A model generated the notes under the pieces. The model was not told where the DNA came from. It did no database searches and saw only the letters and a program-made list of their open reading frames with translations. A stretch of DNA of 8,882 nt from Actinoplanes liguriensis (GTDB lineage Bacteria > Actinomycetota > Actinomycetes > Mycobacteriales > Micromonosporaceae). Every line of letters begins with the position of its first letter. The stretch's first letter is position 1. Shown in pieces: positions 1 through 6,962 of this stretch. Where the stretch lies: assembly GCA_000715855.1 (NCBI GenBank), contig KL571283.1:3986-12867 (forward strand). The letters are read 5' to 3'. A program made the translations under genes and the position numbers.

Positions 1-457
1 CCTGCCCGAGCGTCTCCGCGCCCTCGATCGGCGACGCGGCCGCCGGATCCGCGGTGACCAGGAAGAAGTGCTCGCAGCCCTCGGCGCCGCTGAAACCGGC
101 GTGACCCTCCGTGCCCATCGGGAGCTCGGGGGTGCCCTGGAAGCAGAAGTACGCCTTCGCCTCGGAGTCGTTCAGATGGTACGTGATCTCCCGGCCCTTG
201 AGCAGCACGTTCAGCGGCACCACGACCGCGCCGGCCTTCAGGATCCCGTAGTAGATCACCGGGAAGTACGGCAGGTTGGGGCAGGACAGCGCGACCTTGT
301 CGCCCGGCTGGATGCCGCGTGCCACCAGCATGTTCGCCACCTGGTTCGCCGCCGCTTCGACCTGGGCGTAGGTCAGGCGCTGCGGGCCGAGCACCACGGC
401 GGCGCGCTCCGGGTAGCGGCGGGCGCTGTCCTCCAGCAGAACGGAGAGGTTGAGCAT
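1..457 (-). CDS. Acyl-CoA synthetase (AMP-binding enzyme), N-terminal part, cut by window edge
   Basis: The minus strand reads MLNLSVLLEDSARRYPERA from an ATG at 457-455 and stays open to the window edge, giving 152 codons. Recognisable adenylate-forming features are the N-terminal 'ARRYPERAAVV' segment, 'LTYAQVEAAANQVANMLV', 'GIQPGDKVALSCPNLPYFP' and 'YYGILKAGAVVVPLN'. This is the typical start of FadD-like fatty-acid or other carboxylate CoA ligases. Such enzymes activate a carboxylic acid to an acyl-adenylate and then to acyl-CoA, usually in the cytosol for beta-oxidation or lipid synthesis. The P-loop and A8 motifs that would help define substrate lie beyond the window. The start is supported by a GAAGGG ribosome binding site 10 nt upstream. 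It is divergent from the EAL-HDOD gene across an inverted repeat that could be its operator. Family confidence is high; the substrate is unknown. Confidence 0.9.
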   Translation of the reverse strand, partial: MLNLSVLLEDSARRYPERAAVVLGPQRLTYAQVEAAANQVANMLVARGIQPGDKVALSCPNLPYFPVIYYGILKAGAVVVPLNVLLKGREITYHLNDSEAKAYFCFQGTPELPMGTEGHAGFSGAEGCEHFFLVTADPAAASPIEGAETLGQ

Positions 458-487
458 CCGGTGGAATCCCTTCAAATGGTGCTGTGA

Positions 488-515
488 CGGCGGTCTCATC
501 CCAACATGACCGCCG
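488..515. promoter_or_regulatory. Inverted repeat in divergent promoter region (possible operator)
   Basis: CGGCGGTC at 488-495 is the exact reverse complement of GACCGCCG at 508-515, with a 12-nt spacer. It lies 31 bp upstream of the acyl-CoA synthetase start on the minus strand and over 100 bp upstream of the EAL-HDOD gene. Position and symmetry fit a binding site for a dimeric repressor (TetR- or GntR-type regulators commonly control acyl-CoA ligases), but no regulator gene is in the window. It could also fold as a hairpin in the synthetase 5' leader. The rest of 458-632 shows no convincing -35/-10 pair. Confidence 0.35.
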
Positions 516-632
516 CGGCGGCGGAACCCACCGTTTCGACAAGGTTTCTTCGACGCGACTGACTGTTTTCCTGCCCGGATTCGTCAGGTCGCCGCGATTT
601 ATGCCGATGGCGTCGGCGTGGGAATTCCGGTG

Positions 633-1835
633 ATGGATGCGGTGCACGTCGGTCGTCAACCGATCTTTGACGCCTCGGGCGCTGTCGTCGCGTACGAGCT
701 GCTCTTCCGCGGCCGCATGGACGACGTTGCGTCCGGCCGGCAGGATACTTATGCCACCAGTACGGTCATGATCAATGCGTTCACCGAGTTCGGCATCGCC
801 GAGGTGGCCGGGACCAGGCCGTGCTTCATCAACCTCACCCGTGAGTTCGTGACCGGGCGGCTGCCGTTGCCGTTCGGCCCCGAGCAGGTGGTGCTCGAGG
901 TTCTGGAGACCGTCGCGGTGGACGAGGAGGTGATCGAAGGGATCACCGCGCTGGCCGAGGCCGGGTACCGGATCGCCCTGGACGACTTCGTCTGGGGCTC
1001 CGGGCACGAGCAGTTGCTCGGGCTGGCCTCGTTCGTCAAGCTCGACCTGTTGGACGGCGACCTGAGCCGGCTGGACGACATCGTCGCGGCCTGCCGTCAG
1101 TTCGCCGGCATCCAGATCGTCGCGGAACGGCTGGAGACCGCGGAACAGATCGCGATCGCCGACCGGTACGGCATGGAACTGCGCCAGGGGTACGCGTTGA
1201 GCCGCCCCCAGGTGCTGACCGCGCCCAGCCTGTCGCCGTCCCGCCTGCGCCGGCTCGAACTGGTCGCGGCCCTGATGTCCCCGGACGTCCCACTCGAGAA
1301 GATCACCTCGATCATCGTCAGCGACCCGGCCCTGGCCATGCGCGTCCTGCGGGTCAGCAACTCGGTCGCGGCCGGCGTCGTCAGCCGCATCTCCTCGGTC
1401 CGCCAGGCGGTGATGCTGGTCGGCCTGACCCGGATCCGCCGCTGGGCCACCCTGATGGTGGTCGACGACGTCGCCGAGGCCCCGGAGGAGCAGCTGCTGA
1501 CCGCGCTGACCCAGGCCCGCCTCTGCGAGAACCTGGCCGAGCGCTTCCGCGCCGACCCGGGAGCCGCTTTCGTGGCCGGCCTGGTCACCGGCATGGGCCG
1601 TCTGATGGGCTTCACCCCGGAGCAGATGGTCGAGCACTTGCCGCTGACCGCGGACGTCTCTGACGCCCTCACCCACGGCACCGGCCGCCTCGGCCAGGTC
1701 CTGAACGCGGTCCGAGCCTACGAGGCCGGCGAGCCCGGCTCCGAGGACCTGGCCGTCCCAGCCCTGGACGCCATGCGCTGGTCCACCCGAACCCTCACCG
1801 CCGCCCACCGCTTCAACCCAAAGCGCCGCCGCTGA
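633..1835 (+). CDS. EAL-HDOD domain protein (c-di-GMP signalling)
   Basis: This 400-aa protein has an EAL domain at about residues 3-195 followed by an HDOD domain at about 200-395, the YuxH/CdgJ-like architecture. EAL domains hydrolyse c-di-GMP to pGpG; HDOD is a degenerate HD-like domain without metal-ligand residues. The EAL motif is the 'YELLFR' variant usual for this subfamily (E22). Other catalytic positions appear present: N67 in 'FINLT', E89/E92 in 'LEVLE', D117-D118 in 'ALDDF', K136 in 'FVKLD', E165 in 'AERLE' and Q185 in 'RQGY'. Phosphodiesterase activity is therefore possible but not proven. HDOD hallmarks are 'IIVSDPALAMRVLRVSNS' and 'SSVRQAVMLVGL'. I chose ATG 633 because GGGAA (620-624) sits 8 nt before it. 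GTG 618 in the same frame would add five residues but has no ribosome binding site. No transmembrane segment is seen, so it should be cytosolic. It is a single gene, convergent with the ABC operon. Confidence 0.92.
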   Translation: MDAVHVGRQPIFDASGAVVAYELLFRGRMDDVASGRQDTYATSTVMINAFTEFGIAEVAGTRPCFINLTREFVTGRLPLPFGPEQVVLEVLETVAVDEEVIEGITALAEAGYRIALDDFVWGSGHEQLLGLASFVKLDLLDGDLSRLDDIVAACRQFAGIQIVAERLETAEQIAIADRYGMELRQGYALSRPQVLTAPSLSPSRLRRLELVAALMSPDVPLEKITSIIVSDPALAMRVLRVSNSVAAGVVSRISSVRQAVMLVGLTRIRRWATLMVVDDVAEAPEEQLLTALTQARLCENLAERFRADPGAAFVAGLVTGMGRLMGFTPEQMVEHLPLTADVSDALTHGTGRLGQVLNAVRAYEAGEPGSEDLAVPALDAMRWSTRTLTAAHRFNPKRRR

Positions 1836-1893
1836 CCACCCGCCGGGACAGGCCCCAGCCCGCCCCGGCGCCCCAGCCCCAGCCACCTCAACA

Positions 1894-1962
1894 GCCCCGG
1901 CCAGTCGGCCCCGGCGCCCGCGAACGCGGACGCCTCACCAGCCCCGGCCAGCCGGCCCCGGC
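1894..1962. repeat. 22-bp imperfect direct repeat in convergent spacer
   Basis: Copies at 1894-1915 and 1941-1962 begin GCCCCGGCCAG and differ at one base (T or C at position 12); the period is 47 bp. They lie in the C-rich stretch after the EAL-HDOD stop codon, where GGCC/CCGG-type words recur (1836-1985). No gene is convincing in this roughly 200-bp stretch. The repeat is probably slippage-prone low-complexity DNA rather than a functional site. Confidence 0.5.
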
Positions 1963-2021
1963 CGACCCGCCAGCACCGGCCGCGTCGGCGCGCCACTTGC
2001 GCGGGCCGCCAGACAGAGCAG

Positions 2022-2049
2022 CCCGGCTGCGCCGTGGGACGCAGCCGGG
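2022..2049. terminator. Convergent-gene hairpin terminator
   Basis: CCCGGCTGCG (2022-2031) pairs perfectly with CGCAGCCGGG (2040-2049) around an 8-nt loop. It lies 6 bp beyond the ABC permease stop codon (2058-2056, minus strand), where its intrinsic terminator would be expected. Being symmetric, it could also stop transcripts from the EAL-HDOD gene. There is no T-tract on either strand, which is common for actinobacterial hairpin terminators. Confidence 0.7.
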
Positions 2050-2055
2050 ATCGGA

Positions 2056-4383
2056 TCAGCGGGCGAGCTCGGCTCGGCGCAGGACCGGCACCGCCGTGGC
2101 GACCACCGCGAGCAGTGCGCACAGCACGGTCACCCCGATCGCCGCGCTCCACGGGATGCTCAGTGCCACCTCCCTCCCCAGCTCCTGCTCGACCGCGGCT
2201 CGCACCCCGGTCAACGACAACCCTCCGATCGCGCCGCCGAGCAGCGCGCCCACCAGCGCCGCGAGCAGCGCCTCCGCCGTGGTGACCCGCAGCACCTGCC
2301 CGAGCCCCGCGCCCGCCAGCCGCAACGCCCGGAACTCCGCCCGTCGCGCCGACGTCGCCATCAGCAAGGTGTTCGACACCGCGATCGCCGTGTAGCCCGC
2401 GGTCAGCCCGATCAGTACCCAGAGGAACAGGTCGACCAGATCACCTTCCTCGGCCACCTGCTCCCGGGCGTAGTCACGAGCGGACAACGCCCGGGCGCCG
2501 ACCGCCGGCCGTGGCAAACCGCTCAGCATGACCACGCTGGTCAGCGCATCCGGATCATGCCGCCGCACCAGCTCCCGCGGCAGGACCACCGGTGCCGCGG
2601 CGTCGGCGTCGACCGCCCGCACCTCCAGCGAAGTGACGGTGCCGTCGGCCAACCGCACGCTGATCCGCGACCCGGCGGCGACACCGAACGTCTCGGCGGC
2701 CTCCGGGGTGAGCGTGACCGGCGCGCCGTCGACGCCCGCGGCCGCCTCACCGGTGACCGTCGTCCCGTGCTCGACCAGCACCCGGGTGCCGAGCCGCGAA
2801 CTGCCCACCTGCGCGCGGACCGCCGCCTCACCCAGCCCGGGCGTACCGTCCGGAGCCAGCACGGTCGCCGCGGGGATCTCCGCGGCCTCGTCGACCCCGG
2901 CGGCCTCGTCGATCGTCGCGACCATACCGGTGAGCAGCACTGTCATCCCGACCGTGACCAGCACCGGAGCGGCCGTGGAAGCAACCCGGCGCACCCCGAT
3001 CAGCGTGCCCTCCCGGACCACCATCCCGGTCGCCGAGCCACGCCACGGGCCGGTCACCAGCCGTACCAGCGGACCGATCACCACCGGCGCGAGCAGCGCT
3101 CCCGCCGTCAGCAGCACCATCGCCGCGCCCATGCCCGCGGTCGTCTTCGACTCCGTCGCCATCGAGGGCATCGCGATCAGCAGCGCCGCCCCCAGCGCGA
3201 TGCTGAGCAGGCCGGACACCCACCGGCTCGGCGTCATCGACCGGGTCTCGGCGGCAGCCTCGCGCAGCGCCGCCAGCGGTGGAACCTTGCTCGCCCGGCG
3301 TGCGGCCACGGCCACCCCGGCCAGCGCGACGATCACCCCGAGCAGGACGGCGCCCCCGGCCGCGAGCGGCTGCCAGGTCGCCTCGAAACCGGGCGGCTCC
3401 AGGCCGAGGCGGGTCATGGGGCCGGCCAGCAGCGGGGCGAGCACGGCGCCCAGCGGTGCGCCGGTCAGGCCGGCCAGCAGGGCGACGAGCATCGTCTCCG
3501 CGTACATCATCCGGCGCACCTGCCCCGGCGTCGCGCCGGCCGCCCGCAGCAGCCCCAGCTCACGTTGCCGCTGTGCGGCGGTCAGCGCGCAGGTGGATGC
3601 GACCACGAAGATCGTGGCGAACGTGACCATCGCGATCAGCAACTGCGCGCCGAGCCAGCGGATCCGGGTGACGGCCGTGGGCTCCAGCGTGGAACGATCC
3701 GGCCCGGCCCGGACCGTCCCGGTAGCCCCGATCAGGGCCTGCGCGGCGTCCGCCACCTGCGCATGGTCGCCGGTCACGAGCAGACCCATCGCCCGTACGC
3801 CGGAAGCCCGCGCCAGCGCGTCGCCATCCGTCACGTAGTAACCGGGACCGTCGGTCGTTCCGCTGACCGTCCAGCTCTCCGGCCCGGCCGCGGTCAGCAC
3901 CCCGATCGTCTCGCCGGGCGTCGCCGCGGCTCCGGGCGTGCCGTCCGCGGGTGTGCCGACCACCACCTCGCCCGTCCGCCTGGGCGCGGCGCCCGCGGTC
4001 AGCCGGTAACCACCGAGCGCGGCCGAGGACCAGGAGTGCCCGTCCAGTTCGGCCAGCCCGTGATCCTTCGTGCCCTGTCTCTGCACGTAGAAGTACGGAT
4101 CCGGGATCGCGCTCGTGATCCGCTCGTCCTGCCGGAGCTTCGTGGCCACCTCCGTCAGCTCGGCCGGGGTCCACGAGCGGATCTCCGGCTCGCCGAAGTC
4201 GTTCGTGCCCACCGACGGCGCCTGCACCGCGACCGGGGATGCCCGGTACCGCTCGGGCGGCTGGGGCCGGGAGGAGAGATAGAGCGTCACGGAGCCGGCC
4301 ACGACGGCCACTCCCAGCGTGATCGCCACGAATGTGCCCGCGAAGCTTGCGAACCGATGCCGGACCATCGCCCACGCCATCAT
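2056..4383 (-). CDS. ABC transporter permease, MacB/FtsX family, two FtsX domains
   Basis: This 775-aa membrane protein is the permease of a type VII (MacB/LolCDE-like) ABC exporter, a family that moves lipids, lipoproteins, peptides or drugs, often by mechanotransmission across the envelope. It starts with TM1 (about residues 12-34), then an extracytoplasmic domain (about 35-240). The first FtsX unit (about 241-365) has the coupling motif '[20 protein letters not shown]' at 274-293. Central TM segments span about 388-490, followed by a second external domain (about 495-645). The second FtsX unit (about 648-770) has the matching motif '[20 protein letters not shown]' at 682-701, so the two halves are homologous. 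Length is typical for the single-chain actinobacterial form. The start overlaps the upstream ATPase stop in an ATGATG context. A GAGGAG ribosome binding site (complement of 4392-4397) lies 8 nt upstream, so it can be translated even though the ATPase frame is broken. The substrate cannot be told from sequence. Confidence 0.93.
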   Translation of the reverse strand: MMAWAMVRHRFASFAGTFVAITLGVAVVAGSVTLYLSSRPQPPERYRASPVAVQAPSVGTNDFGEPEIRSWTPAELTEVATKLRQDERITSAIPDPYFYVQRQGTKDHGLAELDGHSWSSAALGGYRLTAGAAPRRTGEVVVGTPADGTPGAAATPGETIGVLTAAGPESWTVSGTTDGPGYYVTDGDALARASGVRAMGLLVTGDHAQVADAAQALIGATGTVRAGPDRSTLEPTAVTRIRWLGAQLLIAMVTFATIFVVASTCALTAAQRQRELGLLRAAGATPGQVRRMMYAETMLVALLAGLTGAPLGAVLAPLLAGPMTRLGLEPPGFEATWQPLAAGGAVLLGVIVALAGVAVAARRASKVPPLAALREAAAETRSMTPSRWVSGLLSIALGAALLIAMPSMATESKTTAGMGAAMVLLTAGALLAPVVIGPLVRLVTGPWRGSATGMVVREGTLIGVRRVASTAAPVLVTVGMTVLLTGMVATIDEAAGVDEAAEIPAATVLAPDGTPGLGEAAVRAQVGSSRLGTRVLVEHGTTVTGEAAAGVDGAPVTLTPEAAETFGVAAGSRISVRLADGTVTSLEVRAVDADAAAPVVLPRELVRRHDPDALTSVVMLSGLPRPAVGARALSARDYAREQVAEEGDLVDLFLWVLIGLTAGYTAIAVSNTLLMATSARRAEFRALRLAGAGLGQVLRVTTAEALLAALVGALLGGAIGGLSLTGVRAAVEQELGREVALSIPWSAAIGVTVLCALLAVVATAVPVLRRAELAR

Positions 4384-5182
4384 CGGACCGACTCCTCGAG
4401 CCGGGCGGTGTGCACCGCTATCTTCTCGGCGCCGACCGGACCGGCCAGGTCGTCGACGACCCGGCCGTCGGCCAGGAACAGCACCCGGTCGGCGTGCGCG
4501 GCCGCCACCGGGTCGTGGGTGACCATCACGATGGTCTGGCCGTGCCGGTCGACCGAGGCTCGCAGCAGGCGCAGCACCTCCGCCCCGGAGCGCGCGTCCA
4601 GCGCGCCGGTCGGCTCGTCGGCCAGCAGCAGCGACGGCCCGGTGACCAGGGCGCGCCGGTCGGCTCGTCGGCGAAGATCACCGCCGGCCGGGTAACCAGG
4701 GCGCGGGCGATCGCCACCCGCTGCTGCTGCCCACCGGACAGCTCGGCGGGCCGGTGCCCGGCCCGCTCGGCGAGACCCACCTCACGCAGCATCGCGTTCA
4801 CCTCCCCGGCCTTCGGCCTCCGGCCGGCCAGACGCAGGGGGAGCACCACGTTCTGCGCCGCGGTCAGGGCCGGGATGAGGTTGAACGCCTGGAAGACGAA
4901 ACCCACCCGGCTGCGGCGCAGTCGCGTGAGCGCCCGCTCGCCCAGGCCCCCGATCGGCACGCCGTCGATCAGCACCTCACCGGCGGTCACCCGATCCAGC
5001 CCCGCCGCGCAGTGCAGGAGGGTGGACTTCCCGGAGCCGGACGGCCCCATCACCGCGGTGAACGTGCCGGGGGCGAACCGTGCGTGCACCGCATCGAGCG
5101 CGGTCACCGTGTTGCCGGCCTGGCCGTAGCGTCTGGTGACCGCACGCATCTCCACGGCGGCTGTCTCTGCTCGCGTCGTCAT
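4380..5182 (-). pseudogene. ABC transporter ATPase (MacB/LolD type), frameshifted by a 50-bp duplication
   Basis: This is the ATP-binding partner of the adjoining permease. From ATG 5182 the first 177 residues are a normal ATPase: Walker [10 protein letters not shown] (46-54), Q-loop Q98 in 'FVFQAFNL', signature LSGGQQQ (148-154) and Walker B 'AVIFADE' (167-173). After 'ADEPTGA' the frame shifts and ends at 4526 in unrelated residues. The rest lies in another frame and stops at 4380: '[16 protein letters not shown]', then '[11 protein letters not shown]', the H-loop 'VMVTHDP' and '[16 protein letters not shown]'. The cause is a 50-bp tandem duplication (4601-4650 against 4651-4700). Removing 50 bp restores one frame of 250 aa, a normal length. 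As written, the product lacks D-loop and H-loop and should not hydrolyse ATP. An alternative start at 5218 would add 12 residues; neither start has a clear ribosome binding site, so a leaderless message is possible. The alternative explanation is an assembly error. Confidence 0.85.
4601..4700. repeat. Diverged 50-bp tandem duplication across the Walker B/D-loop region
   Basis: The 22-bp sequence beginning GCGCGCCGGTCGGCTCGTCG is identical at 4601-4622 and 4651-4672. The following 28 bp of each unit (4623-4650 and 4673-4700) match at only 20 of 28 positions. Read on the minus strand, the first unit encodes '[17 protein letters not shown]' and the second '[19 protein letters not shown]'. Both are sensible ABC ATPase sequence. 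The differences look like those between paralogues, not like decay after a simple duplication. Confidence 0.85.
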
Positions 5183-5292
5183 GCGGACAAGCCAACCGGT
5201 TCGCGAGCCCCGGCACATTCACGCAGGGGTGAGGATCGAAGGTAACGCCAGCACTACCGACGGCGACCCGGGACGGCGGTACCGTGCCCCAC
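5183..5292. promoter_or_regulatory. Divergent promoter region between ABC operon and sensor kinase
   Basis: This 110-bp region separates the ABC operon start from the kinase start and probably holds both promoters. For the kinase, TACCGT at 5280-5285 fits a -10 element (TAnnnT) and ends 7 nt before ATG 5293. CCGACG at 5257-5262 is a partial -35 (GAC core) with a 17-bp spacer. This is the arrangement of a leaderless actinobacterial message. Two symmetric elements could be operators for the paired response regulator: GGTTCGCGAGCC (5198-5209, TCGCGA core, one mismatched pair) and TCAC-N6-GTGA (5219-5232). No clear -10 is seen for the minus-strand ATPase. Confidence 0.4.
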
Positions 5293-6585
5293 ATGCCGGT
5301 TCGCAACGCGCTCGAGGCGCTCACTCTCCGGCCGACCGTGTTCCTGCGCTCGGCCTGGCCGTGGCGTTCACTGCTCTACCTGAGCGTCGGCGCCGCCCTC
5401 GGGTACGTCACCGTGATCGCCGTGATCGGCCTGGTCCTGGTCGGTGCCCTGTTCTCCGTCGTGGCCATCGGCCTGGCGGCCTACGTGGCAACGGTGCTGT
5501 CCGGCGTCGTGGTGGCCCGCATGGAGCGGCGGCGCATGCGCCTGGTCGACCTGGAGGAGCTGTCCGACCCTCATCGGCCGGTGCCCCGGCCCGGGGTCCG
5601 GGCCTGGCTTTCCACCCGTCTGCGCGAGCAGGCGACCTGGCGCGAGCTGGGCTATGCGACGCTGTCGGCCGGCCTGCTCTGCTGGATGGACTCGCTGGTC
5701 GTCGGCGCGGTGTTCTACGAGATCGGCACCACCTTCGGCGCACCGTTCTACATGGACGACGAGCCGATGACCTCCCGTCTGTTGCTGGCCGCTGCCGGGG
5801 TGCCGTTGACGCTGGTGCTGGCCTGGCCGGTGACTGCCTGGGCCGGTGCGCGGGCCGCGATGGCCCGGGCGATCCTGGCCCCGCGGGCACACGACGCCAC
5901 CGAGACATTGATCGAGGTGACCCGGTCCCGGGCTCGGCTGGTCGACGCGTTCGAGGTGGAGCGCCGCCGGATCGAGCGGGATCTGCACGACGGCGCCCAG
6001 CAGCGGATGGTGGCGATGAACATCAAGCTCGGCATGGCTCGGGTGGAGCTGCCACCGGGCAGTCCGGCCGAGAAATACCTGGTCGAGGCCCAGACTTTGG
6101 CGAAACAGGCGCTGACGGATCTCCGTGAGCTGATCCGCGGCGTGCATCCGAAGGTTCTCACCGACCGAGGCCTGGCCGCGGCGGCCGGCGAGGTGGCGTC
6201 GACGGTGCCGTTGCCGGTCGACCTGGAGTTCTCGCTGCCCGGCCGCTTGCCGACGCCGGTCGAGGTCACCGCGTATTTTGTGATCGTCGAAGCGCTGGCC
6301 AACGTGACCAAACACAGCGGCGCGACCCGGGCGAGCATCTCCGGCCGCCTCGACCGGGGGCGCCTGATCATCGAGGTCCGCGACGACGGCTGCGGTGGCG
6401 CCGACCCGGCCGCGGGCTCCGGACTGCTCGGCCTGGCCGACCGCGTCTCGGTCGTGGACGGCACGGTCGCGATCGCCAGCCCCGTCGGCGGTCCCACGGC
6501 TCTGCGCGTCGAGATCCCCGTCCCGGCGGAGGCGCGACCCCCGGCGGCCACCCGCACCGTCCAGTCCGCCGGGAGGCACACATGA
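5293..6585 (+). CDS. Two-component sensor histidine kinase, HisKA_3 (DesK/NarL type) with membrane sensor domain
   Basis: This 430-aa kinase should sense an envelope signal and phosphorylate the downstream LuxR-type regulator. Residues about 25-190 form a membrane domain resembling the actinobacterial 'putative sensor' family: paired hydrophobic segments at about 26-70, then an amphipathic loop, 'LGYATLSAGLLCWMDSLVV' and 'LLLAAAGVPLTLVLAWPV'. Next comes the HisKA_3 dimerisation helix 'ERRRIERDLHDGAQQRMV', with H232 as the phospho-acceptor. The HATPase domain has the N-box 'VEALANVTKHS' (N337), G1 'DDGCGG' (from 364) and G2 'GSGLLGL' (375-381). All catalytic motifs are intact. GTG 5284 in frame would add three residues; ATG 5293 is preferred because a -10-like TACCGT lies just upstream. 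The stop overlaps the next ATG as ATGA. Divergence from an ABC exporter suggests it controls that exporter. Confidence 0.94.
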   Translation: MPVRNALEALTLRPTVFLRSAWPWRSLLYLSVGAALGYVTVIAVIGLVLVGALFSVVAIGLAAYVATVLSGVVVARMERRRMRLVDLEELSDPHRPVPRPGVRAWLSTRLREQATWRELGYATLSAGLLCWMDSLVVGAVFYEIGTTFGAPFYMDDEPMTSRLLLAAAGVPLTLVLAWPVTAWAGARAAMARAILAPRAHDATETLIEVTRSRARLVDAFEVERRRIERDLHDGAQQRMVAMNIKLGMARVELPPGSPAEKYLVEAQTLAKQALTDLRELIRGVHPKVLTDRGLAAAAGEVASTVPLPVDLEFSLPGRLPTPVEVTAYFVIVEALANVTKHSGATRASISGRLDRGRLIIEVRDDGCGGADPAAGSGLLGLADRVSVVDGTVAIASPVGGPTALRVEIPVPAEARPPAATRTVQSAGRHT

Positions 6586-6947
6586 GCAACGACCTTCGCG
6601 CCCCCAGACCAGGTCTGTTCGCCTTCGGTGGCCTCGGGAGACCGGACGACCAGGGTTCGGTGCTGGGCAGGGTGAGCAGTGGTGCGGCCGGAAACTGCGG
6701 AGTTTCGCTTGGCGGATCCGTGGGCGGATCCTGGGCGGGAGTGGCGCGTGGTGGCGCCGCGGGGAACGGAAGTGCCGGAGCGGTGGACTGGTGGCTGGGT
6801 TCCGGGCCGGCCGTGGCGAGCGGTGGCGTCGTGGCGGATCGGGGAGTGGCGGGAGAGTGGTCGGCCGGGATCCGGGCCGGCTGCGGCGGGTGGCGGCGCG
6901 CAAGTGGTGGAGCGGGTGGTGATTCCGGTGGTCCGGGCCGGTGGTGA
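6582..6947 (+). CDS. Possible small Gly-rich protein coupled to the kinase gene (doubtful)
   Basis: A 121-aa open frame begins MSNDLRAPRPGLFAFGGLG at ATG 6582, overlapping the kinase stop as ATGA. GGGAGG at 6571-6576 lies 5 nt upstream, so initiation signals are as good as any in the window. The product is rich in Gly, Ala, Ser and Trp ('SVGGSWAGVARGGAAGNGS'), with no domain I recognise, no signal peptide and no membrane segment. Third codon positions lack the strong G/C bias of the neighbours, which argues against a conserved protein. The frame equals that of the response regulator (381 nt between the two ATGs) and only a TGA at 6945-6947 separates them. It may thus be a remnant N-terminal extension, a coupling leader peptide, or chance. 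An overlapping frame (6679-6966, Trp/Arg-rich, ending as ATGA on the regulator start) is an alternative reading of the same stretch. Confidence 0.25.
   Translation: MSNDLRAPRPGLFAFGGLGRPDDQGSVLGRVSSGAAGNCGVSLGGSVGGSWAGVARGGAAGNGSAGAVDWWLGSGPAVASGGVVADRGVAGEWSAGIRAGCGGWRRASGGAGGDSGGPGRW
6605..6617. promoter_or_regulatory. Perfect 13-bp palindrome after kinase stop
   Basis: CAGACC-A-GGTCTG is a perfect inverted repeat with 6-bp arms around one base, about 20 bp after the kinase stop codon. Odd-length compact palindromes like this are typical dimeric-regulator sites, and it is too compact to fold as an RNA hairpin. Whether anything binds it cannot be seen from sequence. Confidence 0.3.
6691..6706. 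promoter_or_regulatory. AT-rich short inverted repeat in spacer
   Basis: GAAACT-GCGG-AGTTTC is a perfect 6-bp-arm inverted repeat with a 4-nt loop. It stands out because its arms are AT-rich inside an extremely G-rich stretch. It could be a protein-binding site or a small hairpin between the kinase and regulator genes. It is short enough to arise by chance. Confidence 0.25.
6711..6731. repeat. Short 12-bp-period repeat
   Basis: GGCGGATCC occurs at 6711-6719 and again at 6723-6731 (12-bp period), followed by the partial third unit GGCGGGA. The whole stretch 6700-6960 is built of GTGGCG/GGCGG-type words and ends with GGGGGTGGGGG (6951-6961) directly before the regulator start. It looks like slippage-expanded low-complexity DNA. 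Confidence 0.5.
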
Positions 6948-6962
6948 GACGGGGGTGGGGGC

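Noticed and set aside
68..487. Plus-strand open frame of 139 codons at the left edge
   Set aside because: It is antisense to the acyl-CoA synthetase, which has clear family motifs and a ribosome binding site.
1836..2020. Proline/glycine-rich gene in the convergent spacer
   Set aside because: Open frames there come only from C-rich repeats, lack a ribosome binding site and overlap the ends of both flanking genes.
2528..4695. Long plus-strand open frames opposite the ABC permease (436 and 712 codons)
   Set aside because: They are low-complexity Ser/Ala/Thr- or Arg/Gly/His-rich shadows of the permease, which has clear FtsX motifs and membrane segments.
6951..6961. G-quadruplex before the regulator start
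   Set aside because: GGGGGTGGGGG gives strong G-runs, but four runs of three with short loops are not available in the neighbouring sequence.
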